A DNA stretch of 64,000 nucleotides. Origin: Streptomyces griseoviridis. GTDB lineage: Bacteria; Actinomycetota; Actinomycetes; Streptomycetales; Streptomycetaceae. The DNA is taken from the NCBI RefSeq assembly GCF_005222485.1, contig NZ_CP029078.1:8247501-8311500 (forward strand), written 5' to 3'. This document shows positions 36,148-43,990 of this stretch, in pieces (position 1 is the stretch's first letter; the number at the start of each line of letters is the position of its first letter). The notes below the pieces were generated by a model that was not told the DNA's origin, searched no databases, and saw only the letters and a program-made list of their open reading frames with translations. The position numbers and the translations under genes were made by a program.

Positions 36148-36393
36148 ATGCCAGCTCTGAATGTGGAGTTCAGCGACCGCGAGCTAGAGGACCTCCGGCA
36201 GATCGCCAAGGAACGCGGTACGTCGATGAAGGCGCTCGTGCGGGAGGCGGCCGCCGCCGACATAGCCAGGCACCGCGCCCTCCAGGAGGGCGCCGAGGCC
36301 TTCCGCCGGTTCTTCGCCTCGCACGCCGACGAGTTCGCCGCCGCCTTCCCCGACGACGAACCCCACGGCGGGAACGAGGGGCGGGCCGCCTGA
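36148..36393 (+). CDS. Ribbon-helix-helix type antitoxin
   Basis: This 81-aa protein begins with a short beta-strand (ALNVEFSDRELEDLRQIAKERGTSMKALVREAA) in the pattern of a ribbon-helix-helix DNA-binding domain. An acidic C-terminal half (EGAEAFRRFFASHADEFAAAFPDDEPHGG) would bind the toxin. The next gene starts 3 bp after its stop. Pairing with the Fic/Doc-like gene marks it as the antitoxin and autoregulator. Confidence 0.82.
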   Translation: MPALNVEFSDRELEDLRQIAKERGTSMKALVREAAAADIARHRALQEGAEAFRRFFASHADEFAAAFPDDEPHGGNEGRAA

Positions 36394-36396
36394 CCG

Positions 36397-36780
36397 ATGG
36401 CACCCCTACCGGTCATCCACATCGACGTCCCCTGGCTGTTGCAGCGCCACGAAGAGGTGCTGCCCGACCAGCCCACCATCAACGACTTCTCCGCGCTGGT
36501 CGCCGCCGTCGCCCGGCACCGGGTCGACCCGCCACGCCTCGGCGTGGACTCCGACCCGGCCTGGCGGGCCGCCGCGCTGCTGCACACCCTGGCGCTGCTC
36601 AAACCGCTGCCCGCCGCCAACGCCCGCTTCGCCTGCGCCACCGCGGTGGCCTACATGTTCGTCAGCGACGTCGGCATGGACCCGCCCTACGGCGCCCTCG
36701 TCGACCTCGTCCGCGACCTGATCTCCGGCAGGACCGACGTCTTCGGCGCGGCCGACCGACTGCGCTCCTGGCAGATCTGA
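36397..36780 (+). CDS. Fic/Doc-like toxin with degenerate active-site motif
   Basis: This 127-aa helical protein resembles the Doc/Fic toxin group. In Fic proteins the active site reads HxFx(D/E)GN(K/R)R. Here the aligned segment reads KPLPAANARFA, keeping only the Asn and an Arg, with Lys in place of the catalytic His. Such variants are commonly annotated in Streptomyces as Fic-family toxin components. They may have lost AMP-transfer or kinase activity or use other chemistry. The ATG follows a GAGGGGCGGG site in the end of the antitoxin gene. Confidence 0.78.
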   Translation: MAPLPVIHIDVPWLLQRHEEVLPDQPTINDFSALVAAVARHRVDPPRLGVDSDPAWRAAALLHTLALLKPLPAANARFACATAVAYMFVSDVGMDPPYGALVDLVRDLISGRTDVFGAADRLRSWQI

Positions 36781-36812
36781 ACTCCCGCTCCGGAGAAGGG
36801 AGTCCGCGCCCG

Positions 36813-36855
36813 GGGCCGCCGGCCGAGGGCGGGGGGAGAGCACGGCCGGCGGCCC
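36813..36855 (+). terminator. Terminator hairpin after the toxin gene
   Basis: A perfect 13-bp stem (36813-36825 with 36843-36855) lies 33 bp past the toxin stop. The remaining sequence to 37192 holds no convincing gene and is the probable promoter region of the next gene. Confidence 0.7.
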
Positions 36856-37192
36856 GGTGCGGCGCGGGAGAGCCGCGTCCCGCGCGGGCCCCCGAGGAAG
36901 GGCCGGCTCCCAGTGCACCATTTTGGCGCCCGGACCGGCAGCGTGCGCAACTCCCGTGCTTGGGCGCCGCGTTCACACGGGGTGCGGACGCCACCGAGGG
37001 CGCCCCAGGTCAGGCGGTCGCCGCCGGACCCGGCGCGCGCCGTCCGGTACGGAGGTGGTCCGAGTGCCTTGTTGGCCGGGAGCGTGCTGTGCGAGGCTGC
37101 CGTCCGTGTACCGCCGCTCGGAAGGTACGCACTCGCCCTCCCCGGCGGACCGAACCCTGTGGGTCCCCTGCGTCCGGGAAGGAATCCGCTCC

Positions 37193-38864
37193 GTGCCCAC
37201 CCCCCGCCCCCCCTCGCCCTCCGTACCCGCCGGCCGGCGCCGCCCCGGGTGCCCGCGACGAGGACCTCGCCGCCCGGCTGCGCGGCCGCCCAGGCCCCGA
37301 AACGGCCCCCGCCATCGCACTCCTGACGGCACGTCACTGGCGACGCTGCCACCAGTACGCGACCCTCTGCCTCACCGCCCCGACCGGCACCGCGCCCCCG
37401 ACCGGCACCGCGTCCCCGGCCGACACCGCCGCCCTGGTCACCTCGGCCGCCTTCCACCAGGTCCTCGACCGGCTGGCGCTGGGCGAACCCGCGACCGCGC
37501 TGCGCCCCCGGCTGCTGGTCGCCGTCCGGGACACCGTCCGGGTCTGGTCCGCCGCCGACGGGATCCGTGACGTCCTGCCCGGCCTGCGCGGCCCCCTCGA
37601 CGGCGGCGGCACCCGCGCCCTGTCCTCCCCGACCGGCGAACACCGCAGACTCGCCGAACGCTCCTTCCAGGGGCTGCCCGGCGCCGCCCGCTGCCTGCTC
37701 TGGCACACCGAGGTCGAGGCCGATCCGGTCGACGTCCCCGCCGCCCTGCTCGGCATGGACACCGCGACCGCGACCGCCGCCCTCGACCAGGCGCGGGAGA
37801 TGTTCCGCGAGGGGTGCCTGCGCGCCCACCGGGAACTCGCGCCGACCCAGGACTGCCGGTTCCACAACCGGCTCCTGGACATCCCGATCCGCCGGGGCGG
37901 CGCCCTGCTCCCCGATGTCCACCAGCACCTCGCGGGCTGCCGGCACTGCCGCTTCGCCGCCGAGCAACTCGCCCACTTCGAGGCCGGGTTGGGCGTGCTG
38001 CTGGCGGAGTCGGTGCTCGGCTGGGGCGCCCGCGGCTATCTGGAGTCCCGCCCGCCTCGCACCCCCGTGCCGCCCCCGGCCCTCCCCTTCGCCCGCCGCC
38101 CCTCCTCGCGGCACGCCGGGTCCAGGCGCCGGGTGCTGCCGCGCCTCGCGCCGCCGTCAGGCCCCCGTCGGCCGCGCGCGACCCGCGCTCCGCGCGCCCT
38201 GCTGGCCGGGGCGGGTCTCGTCTCGGCGGGGCTGGTGGTGACCCTGGTGGCCGCCGGGATGTGGTCGCACGACGGCGATGCCGACCCCGCCGCCTCCACC
38301 GGCACCGGCACGGCACCGGCCGGCGGCGCGCGCTCCGCGCCCGGCACCGCGCGCCTGCCCGCCACCCCCGACCGGTCGCGGCTGCGCAACGAGGCCGCCG
38401 GCCTCTGCCTCGACATCAAGGGCACCCCGGAGCGCGGCGCCGGCACCGGGCTCGCGCCCTGCTCCACCGCGCCCACCCAGCGGTGGACGTACGAGAACGA
38501 CGGCCTGCTGCGCAGCGAGGCCGAGCCCGGCCTCTGCCTCGACGCGCATCTCGACGCCGGTGTCGTCGTGCTCGGCGGCTGTGCGGCGGCGAAGGACGCA
38601 CGCGCCGACGACGTGCGCTACGACCTCACCGTGCGGGGCGAGTTGCTGCCCCGCTGGGACGAACGCCTCGCCCTCGCCCCGGTCACGGGGGACGCGGGCG
38701 CCGCCGTCGTCGTCACGGTCAGGGACGGCTCCGCCGCCCAGCGCTGGTCCGCCGTCCCGGCCGGGCGAGCGGACCCCGGCTCCCTCACGGTGACGGCGGA
38801 GCCGGGGTCCGGGGCGGGCGCCGACGTCGTCAGCCGACCAGGTCCCTCGGCTCGCCCCCGGTGA
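37193..38864 (+). CDS. Second sigma-like / zinc finger / TM / ricin-lectin protein, with an apparent frame slip at its start
   Basis: It is a paralogue of the protein at 17603, about 557 aa, with the same order: sigma region 2-like (ARHWRRCHQYATLCLTA), region 4-like, HxxxCxxC zinc finger (HLAGCRHC), one membrane helix (ALLAGAGLVSAGLVVTLVAAG), and a ricin-type domain (CLDIKGTP..., QRWTYENDGLLRS, QRWS). The best start is GTG 37193 with GGAAGG at 9-10 bp. That frame joins the main frame only if one C of the C-runs at 37198-37212 is skipped. The first in-frame start is GTG 37089, which gives a Cys/Arg-rich, unconvincing N-terminus. The last codons overlap the next gene by 35 bp. Confidence 0.75.
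38771..38810. terminator. Bidirectional terminator inside the end of the lectin gene
   Basis: A perfect 13-bp stem (38771-38783 with 38798-38810) lies in the last codons, just before the convergent dehydrogenase stop at 38830. Confidence 0.65.
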
Positions 38865-39807
38865 GGAACTCCGACACGTTCCGCACCGCCGCCAGCGCGA
38901 TCCGCACCAGGGTCTCCCGGGTGACGCCCGCGGTGTGCGGGGTGAGGACCACGTTCGGCGCCTTCAGCAGCCGCAGCTGCGAGGTCGGCGGCTCGGGGTC
39001 GAAGACGTCGAGCCCTGCCCCGGCCAGCGCGCCCTGCTGCAACGCGTCCGCCAGGGCGTCCTGGTCGATCAGCGCGCCCCGGGCGGTGTTGACGACGAAC
39101 GCGGTCGGTTTCAGCAGCCCGAGCCGCCGCGCGTCCAGCAGATGCCGGGTCTCGTCGGTCAGCGGAGTGTGCAGGGTGACGTAGTCGCTGACCCGCAGCA
39201 GTTCGTCGAGCGGGAGACGGCGGGCGCCGCCGAGGCGCTCCTCCGTCTCGGCGGGCACCCGGTGCCTGCCCGCGTACACGACCGTCATGTCGAAGGCGAC
39301 GGCGCGGCGCGCGACCTGCTGCCCGATGTGGCCGAGTCCGACGATGCCGAGGGTCTTGCAGGACAGCTCGGTGAGCGAGCCCTGAAGGCGCGGCTGCGCC
39401 CAGTCCGCCTCGACGAGCGCGGTGTGGGCCGGGATCAGCCGCTTGGCCAGCGCCAGCATCAGCGCGAAGGTCTGCTCGGCCACGTTCTGCCCCTCGGCGC
39501 CGCTGGAGGCGATGGTGCACACCCGCACCCCGCGTTCCCGGGCCGCCGCCAGGTCGACGTAGTCGAAGCCGTGGCTCGCGCACTGCACCAGCTCCAGATC
39601 GACGGCGGCCGCGAGGTGACCGGCCGTCACCGGCGCCAGCGCGGTGACGAGGGCGTGCGCCGAGCGCAGCGCCGCCGGGTCCTCGTCCGCGCTCTCCACG
39701 ACGGTGACCCGCGTCCCGGCGGGGAACAGCGCGGCGAGTCCCGCCCCGGCGGCCCGGCCGCCGATGTGCGGCGGGATGACGGCGAGGACGTTCCTCGGGG
39801 CGCTCAC
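38830..39807 (-). CDS. D-isomer specific 2-hydroxyacid dehydrogenase
   Basis: This 325-aa protein has the NAD-binding GLGHIGQQVARRAVAF (residues 158-173), the family block LLKPTAFVVNTARGALIDQDAL, and a His/Glu pair (DVFDPEPPT, LTPHTAG) that completes the catalytic Arg-Glu-His triad. It should interconvert a 2-keto acid and a D-2-hydroxyacid. Its GTG start overlaps the stop of the alpha-hydroxyacid oxidase gene (GTGA), so the two are coupled. The 3' end overlaps the convergent lectin gene by 35 bp. Confidence 0.92.
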   Translation of the reverse strand: MSAPRNVLAVIPPHIGGRAAGAGLAALFPAGTRVTVVESADEDPAALRSAHALVTALAPVTAGHLAAAVDLELVQCASHGFDYVDLAAARERGVRVCTIASSGAEGQNVAEQTFALMLALAKRLIPAHTALVEADWAQPRLQGSLTELSCKTLGIVGLGHIGQQVARRAVAFDMTVVYAGRHRVPAETEERLGGARRLPLDELLRVSDYVTLHTPLTDETRHLLDARRLGLLKPTAFVVNTARGALIDQDALADALQQGALAGAGLDVFDPEPPTSQLRLLKAPNVVLTPHTAGVTRETLVRIALAAVRNVSEFLTGGEPRDLVG

Positions 39808-40973
39808 GCGGACTCCTCGATCAGATCGCCGGCGCCGACCGAGCCGGGAGCGGCGTGGCCGGACAGCGCGAGGGTGAGGTCGAACTCGGCGAGCAGACAG
39901 CGGATCACATGCTCGACGCCCGCCTGTCCGTCGAGGCCGAGGCCGTAGGCGTAGGGCCGGCCGAGGAGCACGGCGCGCGCGCCGAGCGCGAGCGCCTTGA
40001 ACACGTCGTCGCCGGTGCGCACCCCGCTGTCGAACAGGACGGTCAGCCGGTCGCCGACCGCCTCCGCGACCCGGGGCAGCGCGTCGGCCGCCGCCACCGA
40101 ACCGGCGATCTGGCGGCCACCGTGGTTGGAGACGACCACGCCGTCCATCCCGGCGTCGGCGGCGAGCCGGGCGTCGTCGGGGTGCAGGACGCCCTTGAGG
40201 ACGATCGGGCCGCTCCAGTTCTCCCGCAGGAACGCCAGGTCGGGCCAGGTCTTCGCGGGGTCGGCGAACAGGTTCACGAAGTGCAGCACGGCCGCGTTCG
40301 GGTCCTCGTGCACCGGTCTGGCGAGGCCCGCCGTGAAGGCCGGGTCGGTGAAGTAGTTGGCGGTGCCCACGCCGTGCAGGAACGGCAGGTACGCCTGGTC
40401 GAGGTCGCGCGGGCGCCAGGCGAGCAGCGGCGTGTCCAGGGTGACGAACAGGGCGGTGAACCCGGCGGTCCGGGCCCGGCCGAGGAAGCTCCGGGTCACC
40501 TCGCGGTCCTTGGACCAGTACAGCTGGAACCAGCGTTCCGCGTCGCCCATGGCCCGCGCGACGTCCTCCATCGGGGTGCTGGACGCCGACGAGAGGACGA
40601 ACGGCACGCCCTGCGCGGCGGCGGCCCGAGCGGCGGCGGGCTCCGCGTCCGGGTGCATGATCGACAGCACTCCGACGGGAGCCAGGGCCAGCGGGGCGGG
40701 CAGTTCACGGCCCAGCACCTCGACCGACAGATCGCGCTCATGGACGTCCCGCAGCATGCGCGGCACGATCCGACGGCGTTCGAGGGCGGCCCGGTTGGCC
40801 CGCGCGGTGCTGCCGTCGCCCGCGCTGCCCGCCACATAGCCGACCGGCCCCGGACCGAGCCGTCGCGCCGTCAGCTCCTCCAGGCGGGTCAGATCGGTGG
40901 GCAGTCTGGGGACGGCCCCCGTCATGCCGTTGAGGTAGATCTCGTACTGGAAGTCCGCCCAGTGCTGAGCCAT
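39804..40973 (-). CDS. FMN-dependent alpha-hydroxyacid oxidase (lactate 2-monooxygenase-like)
   Basis: This 389-aa TIM-barrel flavoprotein has LALAPVGVLSIMHPDAEPAAARAA, VPFVLSSASSTPMEDV and the catalytic/FMN motif DGVVVSNHGGRQIAG with the active-site His. DSGVRTGDDVFKALALGARAVLLGRPY is the phosphate site. The length and the N-terminal FQYEIYLNGMTG suit the lactate monooxygenase subgroup. It oxidises an L-2-hydroxyacid. The start ATG at 40973 has a weak ribosome site; 30 further in-frame residues upstream look non-homologous. Confidence 0.92.
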   Translation of the reverse strand: MAQHWADFQYEIYLNGMTGAVPRLPTDLTRLEELTARRLGPGPVGYVAGSAGDGSTARANRAALERRRIVPRMLRDVHERDLSVEVLGRELPAPLALAPVGVLSIMHPDAEPAAARAAAAQGVPFVLSSASSTPMEDVARAMGDAERWFQLYWSKDREVTRSFLGRARTAGFTALFVTLDTPLLAWRPRDLDQAYLPFLHGVGTANYFTDPAFTAGLARPVHEDPNAAVLHFVNLFADPAKTWPDLAFLRENWSGPIVLKGVLHPDDARLAADAGMDGVVVSNHGGRQIAGSVAAADALPRVAEAVGDRLTVLFDSGVRTGDDVFKALALGARAVLLGRPYAYGLGLDGQAGVEHVIRCLLAEFDLTLALSGHAAPGSVGAGDLIEESA

Positions 40974-41591
40974 GGTCAGGTCCGCCCCTCGTCGCTGAGA
41001 ACGCGCTGCACGCCGACGATACGGGCGGGCGGGGGCGGCCCGGGACGGCGGGGAGAGCGGCACCCCCGCCGTCCCGGGCCGCTCAGGCGACCGGGGTGCC
41101 GGTGGCCGGGACGCCGGCTCCCGTGACCGGCGTGACCGGCGCGCGGGGGCCGTGCGGGCGGGGCCGTCCGGCCGCGGGGTGTGCGGCGCCGCGGACGTCC
41201 TCCTCGGGGGACCAGCCGACGGCAGGGCGCGCGCGAGCCCTCCGACCCGCCGACGTCTCCTCCATTTTCGGCCCCTGACCTGGAGGAATCGGCCACCGTA
41301 GGTCCGGACCGGCGCGCGCGGGAGGACACCGGCCGGAATGTTTCAAGACTATTAAACAAGCGCTCAGAACCGGCCAAACGGCCGTTCCGGATGATCCAGA
41401 TCCGCTCAGTTCCTGGCTTCGGACGTTCGAATTCCGTGACTTCGCGCCACTGATTCAATACACAAGGTTACTGAAACGCGTGGGGTCGAGATGAGATTCC
41501 GCGCAGGACTCGGCAGACTCACGCTCGCTGGTCCGGCACCGACCGAGTCGGCTCCGGCACACCCTCGAAACTCAGCGGAAGGATGCACACG
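40974..41591. other. Intergenic stretch with one small candidate gene
   Basis: The 618-bp gap separates two divergent genes. The part near 41335-41460 is relatively AT-rich and probably carries the SSI promoter. The only possible gene is the 60-codon frame at 41083-41265. No other structure stands out. Confidence 0.4.
41083..41265 (-). CDS. Candidate small protein, unrecognised
   Basis: A 60-codon frame starts MEETSAGRRARARP and ends in a Pro/Thr/Val/Gly/Ala-rich tail. AGGGG lies about 7 bp before its ATG at 41265. It precedes the oxidase gene in the same direction, 109 bp away. Composition alone does not separate it from chance in GC-rich DNA. It has no recognised motif. Confidence 0.22.
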   Translation of the reverse strand: MEETSAGRRARARPAVGWSPEEDVRGAAHPAAGRPRPHGPRAPVTPVTGAGVPATGTPVA

Positions 41592-42026
41592 ATGCGGAAC
41601 ACCGCGCGCTGGGCAGCGGCCCTCACCCTCACGGCCGCCTCTGTCCTCGGCCCCCTGGCCGGGGCCGCCCTCGCCACCCCGCTCCCCACGCCCGCCTCGC
41701 TCTACGCCCCCTCGGACCTGGTGATGACCCTCGGCCACGGCGAGAGCGCCGCTCTCGTCACCCCGCAGCGCGCCGTCACCCTGACCTGCGCCCCGACCGC
41801 GTCGGGCACCCACCCGTCGGCCGCCGAGGCATGCGCCGAACTGCGCGCGGCCGGCGGCGACCTCAACGCCCTGACGGCCAGGTCGGGCGCCCTGTGCACC
41901 AAGGCGTACGACCCGGTCGTCGTCACCGTCAACGGCGTCTGGCAGGGCAAGCGCGTCGCCTACGAGCGCACCTTCTCCAACGAGTGCATGAAGGGCTCGT
42001 ACGGGCGCAGCCTCTTCGCCTTCTGA
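41592..42026 (+). CDS. SSI-family serine protease inhibitor, Lys at P1
   Basis: This 144-aa protein has a signal peptide ([23 protein letters not shown]) and a mature domain matching Streptomyces subtilisin inhibitor. It contains [21 protein letters not shown], the reactive loop [20 protein letters not shown] and the C-terminal [11 protein letters not shown]...FAF. Four Cys residues give the two family disulphides. The P1 position, Met in SSI itself, is Lys here, so trypsin-like enzymes should be inhibited best. The ATG at 41592 has AAGGA at about 8 bp; ATG 41583 is too close to it. SSI proteins are highly secreted and linked to aerial growth. Confidence 0.94.
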   Translation: MRNTARWAAALTLTAASVLGPLAGAALATPLPTPASLYAPSDLVMTLGHGESAALVTPQRAVTLTCAPTASGTHPSAAEACAELRAAGGDLNALTARSGALCTKAYDPVVVTVNGVWQGKRVAYERTFSNECMKGSYGRSLFAF

Positions 42027-42154
42027 GACCGGGATCGCACGGCCCCCGCGCGCAACCGGAGTGGCCCGCAGCTGGGGAGTGCGCGCCCTGCGCGGGGCCC
42101 GGCGATCTCGCGCCGGGGTGGCGGGCGGTGTGGGGCCGCCCGCCACCCCTGGCA

Positions 42155-42532
42155 TCACCCCCGCCGCTCCCCGGGAATCCCGGGGAGCGGCGGGAAGCGC
42201 CGCAGCAGCCCGGCGCCGACCAGCAGTCGGCGCACCCGCGGGGCGTCCGAGACCAGGCGCAGCCGCCCGCCGTGCTCCCTGGCCCGGGTCTCGGCCCGGC
42301 ACAGGACCCGCAGGCACGAGCAGTCGAGGAACGCCACCTGCCGCAGGTCCACCAGGACGTCGGGGGCCGGTGCGCGGGTCGCGGCGGTGAGGTGCTCGGC
42401 GACCAGCTCCGCGGTCGCGAGATCGATCTCGCCGGTGACCTCGACGACGGTGAACGCGCCGACCGCCCGGGTGCGGGCGTGCGCGTTCGGCGCGGGTGGT
42501 ACGGGTACCGGCTCGTCCTGATCAGGGGGCAT
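42155..42532 (-). CDS. STAS-domain protein (anti-anti-sigma factor type)
   Basis: This 125-aa STAS protein has VVEVTGEIDLATAELVAEHL, then DVLVDLRQVAFLDCSCLRVL. The DCS-C segment holds the Ser that kinases modify in SpoIIAA/RsbV-like proteins. It probably binds a RsbW-type anti-sigma kinase, of which the window encodes one as a domain at 23658. The start ATG at 42532 follows GGTGGAG at 5 bp; the upstream in-frame ATG 42628 adds an unrelated leader. The gene is convergent with the SSI gene. Confidence 0.9.
   Translation of the reverse strand: MPPDQDEPVPVPPAPNAHARTRAVGAFTVVEVTGEIDLATAELVAEHLTAATRAPAPDVLVDLRQVAFLDCSCLRVLCRAETRAREHGGRLRLVSDAPRVRRLLVGAGLLRRFPPLPGIPGERRG
42160..42194. terminator. 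Very strong hairpin at the convergent SSI/STAS junction
   Basis: A perfect 16-bp stem (42160-42175 with 42179-42194) with a 3-base loop spans the last codons of the STAS gene. Confidence 0.75.
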
Positions 42533-42687
42533 GGCCGCTCCACCTCGGCAGGGGCGCATTTGATCCCGGTAGTTACCCCGTGCCGACGTCGGCCACCCCC
42601 GACGCGCCGCAGACAAGATCTGGTTCACTCAACCTGGTGAATTGCGCTGGGGCGGCTTGACTTTCCGAGCGGTTGCTTAAAGACGTC

Positions 42688-43839
42688 TCATCCGGTGCCC
42701 GCGGTGACCGGCAGGCCCTTGCCCACCGCCCTGCCCGGCTTCTTCCCGAGTTTCTCGACCGACCGACCGGCCTTCGCCCCGCTACCGCCGTCCCGCCCCG
42801 CGTCGGAGTCCCTCGCCGACCGCTTGCCCGGCTTCTTCTCCTGCCCGGTCGTCCTCGGTTCCGCGGTCCTGGGCGGCGGCACCGGCTCGCTGCGGGCGCA
42901 GATCTCGCCCCACCAGTCGGGTCCGTCCTCTATGTGCCGCAGCAGAATCCCCTCGCGGATCGCCCAGGGGCAGATCGTCACCGCCTTGAGGCCGGTCAGC
43001 TTCATCGCCGTGTGCGCGACGACCGCGCCGGCCAGGCTCTGCACGGAGCGCGGCGCGGAGATCCCGGGGAGCCCGGCCCGCTCGGCGGCGGGCAGTCCGG
43101 CCAGCCGTTCCATCCCGGCCCGCAGATCAGGGCGGCGCAGCTCACGCTCCACGAACGGACCGTGCCGTCCGGGCGGCGCCCCGCAGAGCCGGCCCAACTG
43201 CTGGAAGGTCCTCGACGTCGCCACCGCCGTCCGCGGTCCCTCCCAGCGGATCCGGGCCGCGGCGTCCCGCAACTGGTGGCGGACCCGGCGGCGCAGCTCC
43301 CGCACCACCTCGGGGCCCGGCGGGTCGTCGGTCGTGAAGAACTCCTCGGTCAGCCGGCCCGCGCCCAGCGGCAGCGAGGCCACGAAGTCCGGCAGCCTGC
43401 CCCGGCCGAAGGCGACTTCGAGTGAGCCGCCGCCGATGTCCAGCATCGCCAGCGGCCCGGACCGCCAGCCCATCCAGCGCCGGGCCGCGAGGAAGGTCAG
43501 CTCGGCCTCCACCTCGCCGGGCATCGTGCACAGGTCGACGCCCGCCCCGCGGCGGACGGCCTCGAGCACCTCCCGGCGGTTGGTCGCGCCGCGCACCACG
43601 GTGGTCGCGAAGGAGAGCGGATCGGTGGCGCCCCAGCGGGACGCGGTCCGTCTCGCCTCGGCCACCGCGGCCACGATCCGCTCGACGGCCGGTTCGTCGA
43701 TGGCGCCGTCCGGGGTCAGGTGCTCCGAGAGCCGCAACGGCCACTTCGCCGTGTGCACCGGCAACGCCACCCCGCCCTGGGCGTCGGCCACCACCAGCCG
43801 CACCGTCTTCGAGCCCACATCCACCACACTGATACGCAT
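42688..43839 (-). CDS. Ppx/GppA exopolyphosphatase-family protein
   Basis: This 383-aa protein has the ASKHA phosphate motifs RISVVDVGSKTVRLVVAD (phosphate 1), ATTVVRGATNRREVL and AMLDIGGGSLEVAFG (phosphate 2). It ends with a basic Lys/Arg/Gly-rich tail. The family hydrolyses terminal phosphates from polyphosphate or pppGpp. Streptomyces carry more than one copy. The start ATG at 43839 directly precedes the family sequence. A terminator and a TGTGATCG palindrome lie between it and the upstream exporter gene. Confidence 0.9.
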   Translation of the reverse strand: MRISVVDVGSKTVRLVVADAQGGVALPVHTAKWPLRLSEHLTPDGAIDEPAVERIVAAVAEARRTASRWGATDPLSFATTVVRGATNRREVLEAVRRGAGVDLCTMPGEVEAELTFLAARRWMGWRSGPLAMLDIGGGSLEVAFGRGRLPDFVASLPLGAGRLTEEFFTTDDPPGPEVVRELRRRVRHQLRDAAARIRWEGPRTAVATSRTFQQLGRLCGAPPGRHGPFVERELRRPDLRAGMERLAGLPAAERAGLPGISAPRSVQSLAGAVVAHTAMKLTGLKAVTICPWAIREGILLRHIEDGPDWWGEICARSEPVPPPRTAEPRTTGQEKKPGKRSARDSDAGRDGGSGAKAGRSVEKLGKKPGRAVGKGLPVTAGTG

Positions 43840-43904
43840 GACGGGCTCGCTACCCCGTTCCACGCGCGTCGACTCCTCACCGTGTCCGAGTCGTGACCGT
43901 GAGA

Positions 43905-43938
43905 AGGGGCCACCGTCTCCCTGCGGACGGTGGCCCCT
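43905..43938 (-). terminator. Terminator hairpin after the MFS exporter gene
   Basis: A perfect 13-bp stem (43905-43917 with 43926-43938) with an 8-base loop lies 48 bp past the exporter stop. Confidence 0.75.
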
Positions 43939-43964
43939 CGGCTCTGCGCGGCTCACATCGGAGT

Positions 43965-43990
43965 GATCACATGTGATCGGGTCGATCACA
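43965..43990. promoter_or_regulatory. Overlapping palindromes GATCACATGTGATC and TGTGATCG-n3-CGATCACA
   Basis: A perfect 14-bp palindrome (43965-43978) overlaps an 8-3-8 inverted repeat (43972-43990) of CRP/FNR-like look. It sits between the MFS 3' end and the Ppx gene, about 126-150 bp before the Ppx start. It could be an operator for that gene or a processing structure. Confidence 0.4.

Noticed and set aside
36144..37192. Extending the second lectin protein upstream in frame to 36144
   Set aside because: The extension covers the antitoxin and toxin genes and a terminator in another frame and is Arg/Pro-rich.
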